Source: Paraburkholderia ferrariae NBRC 106233
GTDB taxonomy: Bacteria > Pseudomonadota > Gammaproteobacteria > Burkholderiales > Burkholderiaceae
Assembly: GCF_000685035.1 (NCBI RefSeq)
Contig: NZ_BAYB01000036.1
Span: forward strand, 34,854 to 98,853
Reading direction: 5' to 3'
Length of the DNA: 64,000 nucleotides
Made by a program: the position numbers and the translations under genes. The first letter of the stretch is position 1, and the number at the start of each line of letters is the position of its first letter. The notes under the pieces were generated by a model, which worked only from the letters and a program-made list of their open reading frames with translations, did not search any database and had not been told where the DNA came from. Below are positions 44,518 through 52,339 of the stretch, one piece after another.

Positions 44518-45530
44518 TGCGCCCCTGTGGCCGCGATCACGGCCCGGGCGGGCTGCGCGTCGATCAGCGCGTCGATCACCTGATCGAGATTCGTGCCCGG
44601 CTTCACGAGTTCTTCCTGCGTGAGGATCGGCGCGGCGGCCTTGAGCGCCGCGATCTGGCGCGGCCCCGGCTGCGGCTGGCTGAAGTCGTTGCGGCTCAGT
44701 TGCAACTTCGCAACCGCGAGCGAGACCTTCGATTCGTCGGCAATGATCTGCGCGGTCTCGTCGGGGTGGGCGGCAATCCACAGTCGCGCCTTCTCATAGA
44801 CCTTCAGCACGCGGGCCAGCGCGGCAGGATACTGCGCGATGAAGTCCTCGCGTGCGTTGAGAAAGCCCCAGGTGTTGAAGTCCACGTTCCGGTACAAGAG
44901 GCGTGCGCCGTTGTCGATCTGCGCGGCGGCCATATGCGGATCCAGCCCCGCCCACGCATCGACCTGGCCGTTGATCAGCGCGGTGCGGCCGTCCGGATGC
45001 TGAAGGTTGACGATCTCCACGTCGTCTGCGGAGAGACCCGCCGTGTGCAGCGCGCGCAGCGTGAAGAGATACGGATCGGTGCCCTTGGTGGCGGCGATCT
45101 TCTTGCCCTTGAGTTGCGCGAGCGACTGGATAGGCGAATCCTTGCGCACGACGAGCGCGGTCCATTCGGGGCGCGAAAAGATATAGACGGTGCGGATGGG
45201 ATTGCCGTTCGCCTTGCCGAGCACGGCGGCGAGGCCCGCGGTGGAGCCGATCTGGATCGCGCCGCTGTTGAGGTATTCGAGTGCCCGGTTGCTGCCGAGG
45301 CTCAACACCCACGTGACCTTCGTGTGATCCGGCGCGAACGCCTGCTCGAGCCAGCCATTGCGGCGAATCACGAGACTTTCCGGCGAATAGTACGCGTAGT
45401 CGAGCTTCAGTTCGGCGGGCACCGCGTCCGCGGCTTGCGCGATGCGCGGCGCGACAGTCGTCAGCGTAGCAACGAAGGCGATGGCAAGAACGCTCGCGCA
45501 GGCGGCGAGAGTCCGTCTGAGGTGTTTCAT
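44514..45530 (-). CDS. ABC importer substrate-binding protein (SsuA type)
   Basis: A 338-residue periplasmic protein starting MKHLRRTLAACASVLAIAFV, with a signal peptide ending near AQAADA (about residue 34). The SsuA/NMT1-like fold is clear (YAYYSPESLVIRRNGWLEQA; SLAQLKGKKIAATKGTDPYL; FLNAREDFIAQYPAALARVL). It probably binds an aliphatic sulfonate or similar compound; no ssuD monooxygenase is adjacent. The ATG at 45530 was chosen because it yields the signal peptide. It is the first gene of the importer operon and divergent from an SDR gene across 271 bp. Confidence 0.9.
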   Translation of the reverse strand: MKHLRRTLAACASVLAIAFVATLTTVAPRIAQAADAVPAELKLDYAYYSPESLVIRRNGWLEQAFAPDHTKVTWVLSLGSNRALEYLNSGAIQIGSTAGLAAVLGKANGNPIRTVYIFSRPEWTALVVRKDSPIQSLAQLKGKKIAATKGTDPYLFTLRALHTAGLSADDVEIVNLQHPDGRTALINGQVDAWAGLDPHMAAAQIDNGARLLYRNVDFNTWGFLNAREDFIAQYPAALARVLKVYEKARLWIAAHPDETAQIIADESKVSLAVAKLQLSRNDFSQPQPGPRQIAALKAAAPILTQEELVKPGTNLDQVIDALIDAQPARAVIAATGAQ

Positions 45531-45801
45531 GGTGTTTCCCCGGTCGGTCGTTGTCCCGCATCGGCAACGCATGCCCGTGGCGGTGAAACTCGCCATGCTA
45601 CCGGCGGGCCTTCTGGCGGCGAACTGACGATTCGAGCAAAGCAAATCACGCCGCGCGCATAAGAAAACCTCACGCCGCGATGAATAGCCGTGCCGCCCGT
45701 GGGGACATCGGATGGGCTTCTGCAGACAGGCGTAGGCACGGATAACCTTATGGCGATTGCTTCGTTTTCTCCTGGACTCTCACGGTATAGGGTTGACTAT
45801 C

Positions 45802-46575
45802 ATGACCAGCACTTCCTCCCCCCATTCGGCGGCGCTAGCGTGGATTGCAGGCGTGGGCGCCAGCGCGGGTCTCGGCGCGGCACTGGCCCGGCGCTACGCA
45901 CACGGCGGCTTCACAGTAATGCTCACCGGGCGCACCGCGGAGCGCGTTGAAGCCGTCGCCGCGCAAATCCGCGAGCAAGGCGGCCGCGCGCACGCGCTGG
46001 CCGGCGATATTTCCAGCGAACAGGACGTTGCCCGCATCGCCGGCGAACTTCGTCAGTTCGGACAACTACGCAGTGCGGTCTTCAACGCGGGTAATGCCGT
46101 GCGTGCGCCAACGCTCGAACTCACTGCAGAGCAGATCGAGTCGGCATGGCGCACGAACGTGCTGGGCGGCTTCGCCTTCGCGCGCGGCGCGGTGCCGCTG
46201 CTGCTCGAAGCACCGGATGCGCCGGAAGCACCGGCGGGCGCCGGCAGCCTGATCTTCACCGGGGCGACGGCATCGTTGCGCGGGCGTCCGCCATTCGCCG
46301 CATTCGCCGCCGCAAAGGCAGGCTTGCGCTCGCTGAGCCAGACGCTCGCACGCGAGTTCGGCCCGCGCGGCGTGCATGTCGCGCACGTGGTGATCGATGG
46401 CGGCATCGACGGCGAACGGCTGCGCACGGCCGCGCCGCAGCGCGCGGAACAGGCGGGCGCAGACGGCCTGCTGCAACCCGAGGCAATCGCCGAAAGCTAC
46501 TGGCAACTGCATCATCAACACCGCAGCGCATGGACTCAGGAACTGGATCTGCGGCCGTATCGCGAAGCGTTCTAG
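45802..46575 (+). CDS. SDR-family protein with Phe at the catalytic Tyr position (paralogue of 22169-22921)
   Basis: A 257-residue SDR-fold protein starting MTSTSSPHSAALAWIAGVGA. The cofactor loop is GVGASAGLGAAL, and the usual Tyr-x3-Lys reads Phe-x3-Lys (AAFAAAKAGL). It ends QELDLRPYREAF, like the paralogue near 22.5 kb, and shares HVAHVVIDGGID with it (HVAHIIVDGAID there). The two thus represent a conserved SDR subfamily with a shifted active site. It is 10 bp upstream of a broken CmcJ-like gene, with AGGAG between, so the pair was an operon, and it is divergent from the sulfonate-type importer. Confidence 0.82.
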   Translation: MTSTSSPHSAALAWIAGVGASAGLGAALARRYAHGGFTVMLTGRTAERVEAVAAQIREQGGRAHALAGDISSEQDVARIAGELRQFGQLRSAVFNAGNAVRAPTLELTAEQIESAWRTNVLGGFAFARGAVPLLLEAPDAPEAPAGAGSLIFTGATASLRGRPPFAAFAAAKAGLRSLSQTLAREFGPRGVHVAHVVIDGGIDGERLRTAAPQRAEQAGADGLLQPEAIAESYWQLHHQHRSAWTQELDLRPYREAF

Positions 46576-46585
46576 GAGAAAATCG

Positions 46586-47046
46586 ATGGCCACCGTACTC
46601 GATGAAGCGCCGCGCACCCAGGCGGGTGCCGTAGTCGTCGCCGAGCTCAACTATCTCGCGCGCGGCGAAAGCCGCCCTGTTTCCTATACGTTCGAGCCGC
46701 CCGCCGGCACGCCGTGGACCACGGGCGAACTCGAGCCCACGCGCGTCACGATACGCGATGCCCGTCCGCTCGCGGCGTCCGGGGCGTGATCGCTGGATGC
46801 AAGCGGCTTTCAGCTCGTCTCGCATCGCAGCGCCGTCGCCCCCGAAGACTTCGGTGACGAGAGCGTGATCCGGCTCGCCTACTACCCCGAGGCCGAAGCG
46901 CTGCTGCGGGAGGCAACGGGCGCCGCCAAGGTGGTGATCTTCGATCACACGCTACGTGATAGCGAATCGAAGATCCCACCACGCTGCCGGATGCGCCGCC
47001 CCGGCGCAGTATCGAACTGCGTGCATTGCTGTTCTGGAATCCTTAA
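46586..47046 (+). pseudogene. Broken CmcJ/NvfI-family gene with an in-frame stop and an internal deletion
   Basis: The frame from the ATG at 46586 (MATVLDEAPRTQAGAVVVAE, NYLARGESRPVSYTFEPPAG) reads as the N-terminus of a CmcJ/NvfI-type non-haem oxygenase-like protein. A TGA at 46787-46789 interrupts it; the same frame then resumes with SLDASGFQLVSHRSAV and VIRLAYYPEAEALLREATGA up to VVIFDHTLRD. After that most of the domain is missing, and the family C-terminus (PDAPPRRSIELRALLFWNP) appears in another frame before the stop at 47044. Nonsense plus deletion make it a clear pseudogene. Confidence 0.75.
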
Positions 47047-47251
47047 TAAGACATAACGTCAGCCAGATCGTTGCTCGTTCCGTCAAACCGCCTGCCCGGC
47101 GGTCTCGCCAGAGGCCGCCGGATTCGCCAGACACGACCTCGCTCCCCCGCCCCTCGGCCAACGGCCCCTCTTCCCTCTGCGCCGCCAGCCCGCCTCTTCG
47201 TGACAAATTCGCGTCACGACCCGAAATAACCGTTAATCATCCGCTTAATTG

Positions 47252-47325
47252 ACAAAAAAAAGCCGTCCCAAAGGGACGGCTTAAAGATTCTAGCAATTCC
47301 GAGGGCCGTGCTAGAACCTGAGAGA
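47252..47325 (-). ncRNA. Candidate small RNA with its own promoter and terminator
   Basis: On the minus strand a consensus -10 TATAAT (47331-47336) is followed by about 75 nt containing two stem-loops. The first pairs TTCTAGCA with TGCTAGAA (47288-47316, 13-nt loop). The second is an intrinsic terminator (47260-47282) ending in a run of eight T. No open reading frame of meaning fits this transcript. The -35 region is weak (AATGCA at 17-bp spacing). The stretch is AT-rich relative to its surroundings, and nothing known matches it in memory. Size, layout and terminator are those of a trans-acting bacterial small RNA. Confidence 0.6.
47253..47282 (-). terminator. Rho-independent terminator of the candidate small RNA
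   Basis: AAGCCGTCCC pairs with GGGACGGCTT around a three-base loop, a perfect 10-bp stem (47260-47282). Eight A on the plus strand (47254-47261) become a T-run in minus-strand orientation. No protein gene ends just upstream on that strand, so it appears to serve the small transcript started at about 47325. Confidence 0.88.
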
Positions 47326-47463
47326 ACCGCATTATAGACATAACGAAATCTCGTGCATTCGAAATGTATGCGTAACGAGTCAAGATTTTCATTGGCAAGC
47401 TTTTTTCTTTCATGCGGAAAGCTTTTCTGCCGTAAACCCGGATAGAAAAGCGGCTGCCGCGTG

Positions 47464-47482
47464 CCGATCAAGCCTTGATCGG
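47464..47482. promoter_or_regulatory. Perfect 19-bp palindrome upstream of the sigma-54/TPR regulator
   Basis: CCGATCAAG and CTTGATCGG flank a single central C, giving a perfect 9-bp-arm dyad 229-247 bp upstream of the regulator gene at 47711. It contains a TTGATC core but not in FNR-box geometry. It is the strongest operator-like sequence in the 370 bp between the small-RNA promoter and the regulator. Confidence 0.5.
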
Positions 47483-47710
47483 GCCTGCTTCGCAGCCTGG
47501 CTGGCGCCTGGCACGGCGGCTAATTTTGAAAGATCATGTCGGCAACATACCTGGGCTATGCTTGGGGCGGCCCCGCCCCCGCACCGGCAACCGGAATGCA
47601 TCGAAAGGATCGAAAGGCACAGGATCGTTGTGCCGTCTCTCATCGCGCATTTCCGGGGTAATGCTAATTGATAAAAGATCACACGCTGGTTATCTGGAGC
47701 CCACCCTGCA

Positions 47711-50029
47711 ATGAGTTCTTCCCCCGTCGTTCCGTTTATCCGAGACAAGGCGGATCCCGGCGCATTCATTGGTACGGCGCCCGCGTTTCGCCAGTTGGTC
47801 CGGATGATCGATCGCGTTGCGCCCACCGATCACGCCCTGCTCGTCTTTGGGCCTACCGGATCGGGCAAGGAACTCGTCGCGCGCCGCGTGCACATGCGCA
47901 GCCTGCGCCAGGACCAGCCGTTCGTCGACGTGAACTGCGGCGCCATTCCGGAACATCTCGTGGAAGCCGAGTTGTTCGGCCACGTCAAAGGCGCCTTCAC
48001 GGGCGCAGCCGAAACGCGCCCGGGCCTCTTTCAGCAGGTCGGCAAAGGCACGCTGTTGCTCGACGAAATCGGCGAGCTGCCGCTCGCGTTGCAGCCGAAA
48101 CTGCTGCGCGTGCTCGAAACGCGCACCTTCCGTCCGGTCGGCTCCACAACCAACGTTCGCTTCGAAGGCCGCGTGGTCGCCGCAACGCACCGCGATCTGC
48201 GTCAACTCGCGCGCAACGGCGAGTTCCGGGAGGACCTCTTCTACCGGCTCGCGGTGTTCGTGCTGGCCGTTCCCGGGCTCGAACAGCGGGTGGAAGACAT
48301 CCCCGCGCTCGTCACGCACTTCGCTTCGCTCCAGACCCGCCGCCTCGAATTCTCCCCGGCCGCCATCCGGCGGCTGAGCCAGCATAGCTGGCCCGGCCAT
48401 ATCCGCCAGTTGCGCAACCTGGTCAGCCAGTTGAGCGTGCTCTCCGAAAGCACGCTTATCGACCTCGACGCGCTCGAACCGTTTCTCGTCAACGAAACGA
48501 CCGGATCGGTCTCGCGCGCGAGCCTCGCCGACATGCTGCTGCAACTCGAAGGCCGCGACAAACTCGCCGCCGCCGAAGACCTCCTGATCGACCGCGCGCT
48601 CGAACGCACGAGCGGCAACAAGAGCGCGGCGGCCACCCTGCTGGGCGTGGGCCGCAAAACCATCGAGCGACGCCTGAAGTCGCGCGAAGAGCACCACCGC
48701 GAGGCGCAGAAGTGCCTGGAGCACGCGACTGCGCTGGTCGAGGCCTCGACCTTCTCCGAAGCCATCCCGCTGCTGCGCCGCTGCCTCGACGTGCTGCAGA
48801 CGAGCCATGAACAGGAAGCCGCGCGGCGCCTGCAGTTCGATGCTTACCGGCTGCTCGGCATGAGCCTGCGCAGCGTGCACGGCTGGCTGCATGCGGAAGC
48901 CACCGCCTGCTACGCGGCCGCGCTCGCCATTGGCGAAGGCATTTGCGAGCCGACCGAAATCGCCGCGATCCAGTTCGGCATCTGGACCACCCAGCTCACC
49001 ACGCTGCAGCTCAAACAGGCGCGCGCGACCGCGCAGGACATGCTGCAGCGGGCGCAGAACAGCGCCGACCGCGTGTCGCTCGACGAAGCCCACTTCGCCA
49101 TGACCAACACGCTCTTCTGGCTCGGCGACAGCGAAGAAGCGCTCGCCTGCCTCGCGCGCGGCAATCTGCTGGGCGTGGCGCGCAACGACGTGCGCACGGG
49201 CTCGCAGGGCATCGACCTGGCCAGCCTCGCGTTGACCTTCGAAGGACTCGCCGCGTACCAGATCGGCGCCTTCGTACAGGCCCGGCGCGCGATGGAAATG
49301 CTGATTCTGCGTGCGTCGGAGCCGGGCACGCATGCGCTCGCTCACGCAGTCAACCTGCAGGGCGCCGCCTGGCTCGCCTGCCTGTTCGACGACCGCGAGC
49401 GCCTCGGGCCGCTCGCGAGCGAACTCGAAACCGTATCGATCTCCCATGGCTTCGCGTTCTATCGCGGCGTCGGCCAGATATTGCGCGGCTGCCATCTGAC
49501 TTCGATTGGCCAGTTCGAAGAAGCCGAATTTGTCATGCTCGATGGTTACGATAACCATCTGATTTCCAACGGCGGCGCGCTGTTCTATTCGTTCAAGACA
49601 TGGCAGCACGGCGAACTGTTGCTGCGCGCCGGCCAGGCGGGGAAGTGCGCGAAGATTCTCGCCACTGCCGTCGACGAAACGCTCGCCCGCCAGGAGCGCA
49701 CCTACCTGGGCGAGCTGCTCGTCACCCAGGCCCGCGCGCAATGGGCGCTCGGCGACCTAACGGCCGCCGAGCAGGGTCTGCGCACGGCGCTCTCCACGGC
49801 GCTCGCCTTCGGTTCGGTGCCCGCGCGCGTGGATGCCGCGCGCTACCTCGCCGGCCTGCTCCACCACACCGGCCGCCACGCCGAAGCGATCGACACGCTC
49901 GAACGCGGCTTGCGCGAGCTGCCACCAGGTTCCACCACCCGCATTGCCGATGCGGGCGCATTGCTGGATGAACTTCGGCACGACGTTTCCATGGACCCAC
50001 ACAAGAAAGGAACTGCAGATGGCCTATGA
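47711..50029 (+). CDS. Sigma-54 AAA+ activator with Fis-type HTH and a long TPR-like C-terminus
   Basis: A 772-residue regulator of unusual order. There is almost no N-terminal sensor; the AAA+ sigma-54 domain starts at about residue 20. Walker A is GPTGSGKE (residues 47-54), the sigma-54 contact loop GAFTGA is complete (about 94-99) and Walker B is TLLLDEIGEL. A Fis-type helix-turn-helix (NKSAAATLLGVGRKTIERRL) lies near residues 300-320. The last 450 residues are repeated alpha-helical pairs of TPR type, as in MalT-like proteins, and probably form the sensing or protein-binding part. The gene overlaps the DUF917 gene by 11 bp, so it is the first member of a three-gene operon. Confidence 0.85.
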   Translation: MSSSPVVPFIRDKADPGAFIGTAPAFRQLVRMIDRVAPTDHALLVFGPTGSGKELVARRVHMRSLRQDQPFVDVNCGAIPEHLVEAELFGHVKGAFTGAAETRPGLFQQVGKGTLLLDEIGELPLALQPKLLRVLETRTFRPVGSTTNVRFEGRVVAATHRDLRQLARNGEFREDLFYRLAVFVLAVPGLEQRVEDIPALVTHFASLQTRRLEFSPAAIRRLSQHSWPGHIRQLRNLVSQLSVLSESTLIDLDALEPFLVNETTGSVSRASLADMLLQLEGRDKLAAAEDLLIDRALERTSGNKSAAATLLGVGRKTIERRLKSREEHHREAQKCLEHATALVEASTFSEAIPLLRRCLDVLQTSHEQEAARRLQFDAYRLLGMSLRSVHGWLHAEATACYAAALAIGEGICEPTEIAAIQFGIWTTQLTTLQLKQARATAQDMLQRAQNSADRVSLDEAHFAMTNTLFWLGDSEEALACLARGNLLGVARNDVRTGSQGIDLASLALTFEGLAAYQIGAFVQARRAMEMLILRASEPGTHALAHAVNLQGAAWLACLFDDRERLGPLASELETVSISHGFAFYRGVGQILRGCHLTSIGQFEEAEFVMLDGYDNHLISNGGALFYSFKTWQHGELLLRAGQAGKCAKILATAVDETLARQERTYLGELLVTQARAQWALGDLTAAEQGLRTALSTALAFGSVPARVDAARYLAGLLHHTGRHAEAIDTLERGLRELPPGSTTRIADAGALLDELRHDVSMDPHKKGTADGL

Positions 50030-51233
50030 ATTAACCAGGGATGACCTGGAACCCCTGCTGCTCGGGGCAGCATTTTTTGGCAGCGGGGGCGGCGGCACGA
50101 TCGAATCCGCCCGGCATCTCGCAGAAAAATTCGTCGCTGGCGACTACTACCCGACCGACAAGGTCAAGGTCGTTTCGGTGGACGAAGCAACCGATGGCGA
50201 AGCCGTCATGGTCGCCTACCTCGGCGCACCCGAAGCGATCAACAAGGCCACCCATCCGGATGGCCCCGTGATCGCCGTGCAGAACGTGCAGGCGCGTCTT
50301 GCTTCGCAGTCCAGAAGACTGGCCTATGTGATGCCGCCCGAAAGCGGCGCGCTGGGCTTCACGGTGGCCGCGCTCGTAGCCGCGAAGCTCGGCCTCGCCG
50401 TGATCGACGCCGATGGCGCAGGCCGCGCCGTGCCCTCCCTGCCCATGCTCACCTTCGCGGCCGAGGAAATCGACCCGCGCCCCGCCTTCATCGTGAGCCA
50501 GGGCGGCCTGTGCGTCGAACTCGACGTCACGCCGCGCCAGGGCAACCACGGCGGCAAGACGCACCAGCGCGACGTCTCGGCGATCGTCGAGCAGATGCTG
50601 CGGCCCGTGGTGGCCGACCCCGAGTTCGGCCAGTTCGGCGGCCTCGCCATGTGGGTGATGACGCCGGCCAACCTCGGCCGCGCCACGCCCATTCGCGGCA
50701 CGCTCAAGCGCGCGCTCGATCTTGGCCGCGCCTTGCAGGCCGGGGACATCCGCAGCGTCCCGCAGATAATCGGCTATCTCGCCGAGCATTGCGGCATCGC
50801 CGCGCGCGCTATTTCCGAACCGGGCACGCTGGTTTCGGCGAAGGTCGATACGAGCGGCGGCTTCGACGTGGGCAAGGTGGCCATCGACGCCGGCGACCAC
50901 ACCTACACGGTGATCTACCAGAACGAGTCGCTGCTCGCGTGGGACAGCCGGCGCGCCCAGCCCATCGTGCTGGCGCCGGACAGCATTGCCTACTTCGTGG
51001 GCGGCGAAGGTCAGTCGATCTTCAGCAACGGCGACCTCGTGCAGGACAACGGCAAGCTCAATCCCGCCATCGGCAAACGCCCCGTGACGCTGATCGCCTG
51101 GCGTGCCGAACCGGAACTGCAAAGCGGCCTGATCCTCGACAGTTTCATGGAACTGCTCAATTCGCTCGGCTATCTGGGGCCCTACGTGCCGCTCGAAGCG
51201 AAGCAGTCCGGCCGCGAAGGAGGTGCCGCATGA
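50019..51233 (+). CDS. DUF917 / S-methyl-thiohydantoin desulfurase-type protein
   Basis: A 404-residue protein starting MAYELTRDDLEPLLLGAAFF, with the glycine-rich GSGGGGTIESA that opens the DUF917 family, and the family segments VNVQARLAS-like VQNVQARLASQ and GGKTHQRDVSAIV. DUF917 proteins are often near hydantoin racemases and hydantoinases; the family is labelled S-methyl thiohydantoin desulfurase in some databases. Here the context is the same. The ATG at 50019 overlaps the regulator stop by 11 bp, with AAGAAAGG before it, and the stop overlaps the racemase start by 4 bp. It acts in the cytoplasm; the substrate is unproven. Confidence 0.82.
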   Translation: MAYELTRDDLEPLLLGAAFFGSGGGGTIESARHLAEKFVAGDYYPTDKVKVVSVDEATDGEAVMVAYLGAPEAINKATHPDGPVIAVQNVQARLASQSRRLAYVMPPESGALGFTVAALVAAKLGLAVIDADGAGRAVPSLPMLTFAAEEIDPRPAFIVSQGGLCVELDVTPRQGNHGGKTHQRDVSAIVEQMLRPVVADPEFGQFGGLAMWVMTPANLGRATPIRGTLKRALDLGRALQAGDIRSVPQIIGYLAEHCGIAARAISEPGTLVSAKVDTSGGFDVGKVAIDAGDHTYTVIYQNESLLAWDSRRAQPIVLAPDSIAYFVGGEGQSIFSNGDLVQDNGKLNPAIGKRPVTLIAWRAEPELQSGLILDSFMELLNSLGYLGPYVPLEAKQSGREGGAA

Positions 51234-51955
51234 GCGCTCCGCTTCGCATCTGCGTGCTCGTGCCGGTGAACACGTCGCAGTACAACGACCGCATCATGAA
51301 GGCCCTCGCGCCGGTGGTGCCGGCGGACGTGCAGGTCGAGATCCGCAATATCACCTCGGGCCACCCCGACATTGAGAACCGGACCAACTGGCTGCAGAAC
51401 GGCATGCCCGTGGTCGAACTGGCGCAGGCTATCGAGAAGGACGGCTTCGACGGCATCTGGCTGACCGACTTCGACATGTGCGGCGTGGAAGCGGCGCGGG
51501 AGGTGATCGACATCCCCATCATCGGCGGCTTCCCGGCGGCGGCGTTCGGCGCGCTGATGCTGAGCCAGCGCTTCTCGATCATCACGATCCTGCAGAGCAC
51601 GGTCGCCATGCAGCGCGCGCATCCGCAGACCTATGGCATTGTCGATACGTTCGCGTCGATCCGCGCGATCGACTGCCCGGTGGCGCAGCTCGACAACGTG
51701 GACGTGGTGGTGGCGCGCACCTTCGAGGCCGCCGTGAAAGCCATCAAGGACGACGCCGCGCAGTCCATCCTGCTCGGCTGCACGGGCTTCGTGGATGTCG
51801 CGAGCCGGGTTTCGACGCTGCTGAGCGAAGCGCTGGGCAGCTACGTGCCGGTCATCGACCCCAACCAGGCCGGCTTCAGCTTCCTCGTCTCGCTCGTGCG
51901 CATGAAGGTGCGCCCGAGCCGCCTTACCTATAGCAAGGTCAGCCTCCAGTCCTGA
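51230..51955 (+). CDS. Asp/Glu/hydantoin racemase family protein
   Basis: A 241-residue racemase-fold protein starting MSAPLRICVLVPVNTSQYND. It carries the two-lobe Asp/Glu racemase layout. The usual paired cysteines appear as Cys near FDMCGVEAAREV and Cys in LLGCTGFVDVAS, so catalysis by Cys pairs remains possible. It most resembles hydantoin racemase HyuE-like proteins, which interconvert 5-substituted hydantoin enantiomers. The ATG at 51230 overlaps the DUF917 stop by 4 bp after a near-perfect Shine-Dalgarno (GAAGGAGG). It closes the regulator-DUF917-racemase operon. Confidence 0.87.
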   Translation: MSAPLRICVLVPVNTSQYNDRIMKALAPVVPADVQVEIRNITSGHPDIENRTNWLQNGMPVVELAQAIEKDGFDGIWLTDFDMCGVEAAREVIDIPIIGGFPAAAFGALMLSQRFSIITILQSTVAMQRAHPQTYGIVDTFASIRAIDCPVAQLDNVDVVVARTFEAAVKAIKDDAAQSILLGCTGFVDVASRVSTLLSEALGSYVPVIDPNQAGFSFLVSLVRMKVRPSRLTYSKVSLQS

Positions 51956-51979
51956 CCTCGCAGCGGCCTTTGCCCTGCT

Positions 51980-52009
51980 CCCGCCGGCGCTTTTTCGAGC
52001 ACCGGCGGG
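51980..52009 (+). terminator. Hairpin after the racemase gene
   Basis: CCCGCCGG pairs with CCGGCGGG across a 14-base loop, 24 bp after the racemase stop. There is no long T-run, only TCTTTCGTCT. It is a plausible end of the three-gene operon. Confidence 0.5.
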
Positions 52010-52209
52010 GCCTGCCCGTCTTTCGTCTCCCCTCCCGCTCGCCCCTCCTGCCTTCGCTAACGGTCGACTCTGCGGCCTAGCCCGAATTTTGCATTCCCCT
52101 TGTTTCGATATATCGCGGCGAATACATCACGCCCGCCCGCCCAGCCGCCACCCGATTGAGCGCCGCAACATGGACGGATCGGGCACTCTGCCGATGCGCC
52201 ATGCGGCAA

Positions 52210-52257
52210 TTGGACGAAATCGTCCAAATTAAGGGATAAGCAAGGTCGAAATCGTCC
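52210..52257 (+). promoter_or_regulatory. Upstream activator-like sites of the orphan sigma-54 promoter
   Basis: TTGGACGAAATCGTCCAA (52210-52227) is a perfect dyad. CGAAATCGTCC recurs at 52247-52257, a direct repeat of its right part. They lie 55-102 bp upstream of the -24 element at 52312, a normal enhancer distance. The binding protein is unknown; the sigma-54/TPR regulator encoded nearby is the first candidate. Confidence 0.6.
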
Positions 52258-52311
52258 CATGATGCTTCTCCGGGCGGCGCCTGGTCCCGGCTGTCACGGC
52301 TTGCGGGGAGT

Positions 52312-52327
52312 TGGCACGCCGATTGCT
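52312..52327 (+). promoter_or_regulatory. Consensus sigma-54 promoter facing no recognised gene
   Basis: TGGCACGCCGATTGCT matches the sigma-54 consensus TGGCACG-N4-TTGCW at every position. The predicted start is near 52338. A dyad and a repeated site lie upstream. The next supported gene in this direction starts at 53016, about 680 bp away. Confidence 0.85.
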
Positions 52328-52339
52328 ACATAGTCATGG

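Noticed and set aside
46787..46789. In-frame TGA in the CmcJ-like gene as possible selenocysteine recoding
   Set aside because: No SECIS-like hairpin was seen just after the codon, and the gene is also deleted and frameshifted downstream, so nonsense decay is the simpler explanation.
47214..47471. 85-codon minus-strand open frame spanning the candidate small RNA
   Set aside because: It runs through the terminator hairpin and the promoter, and has no Shine-Dalgarno or coding-like composition.
47497..47540. Possible sigma-54 promoter (TGGCACGGCGGCTAA) before the regulator at 47711
   Set aside because: The -24 block matches but the -12 GC is absent at the required spacing.
47690..49741. 683-codon minus-strand open frame over the sigma-54/TPR regulator
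   Set aside because: Antisense to a gene with intact Walker A, GAFTGA and helix-turn-helix motifs; its own translation has no recognisable domain.
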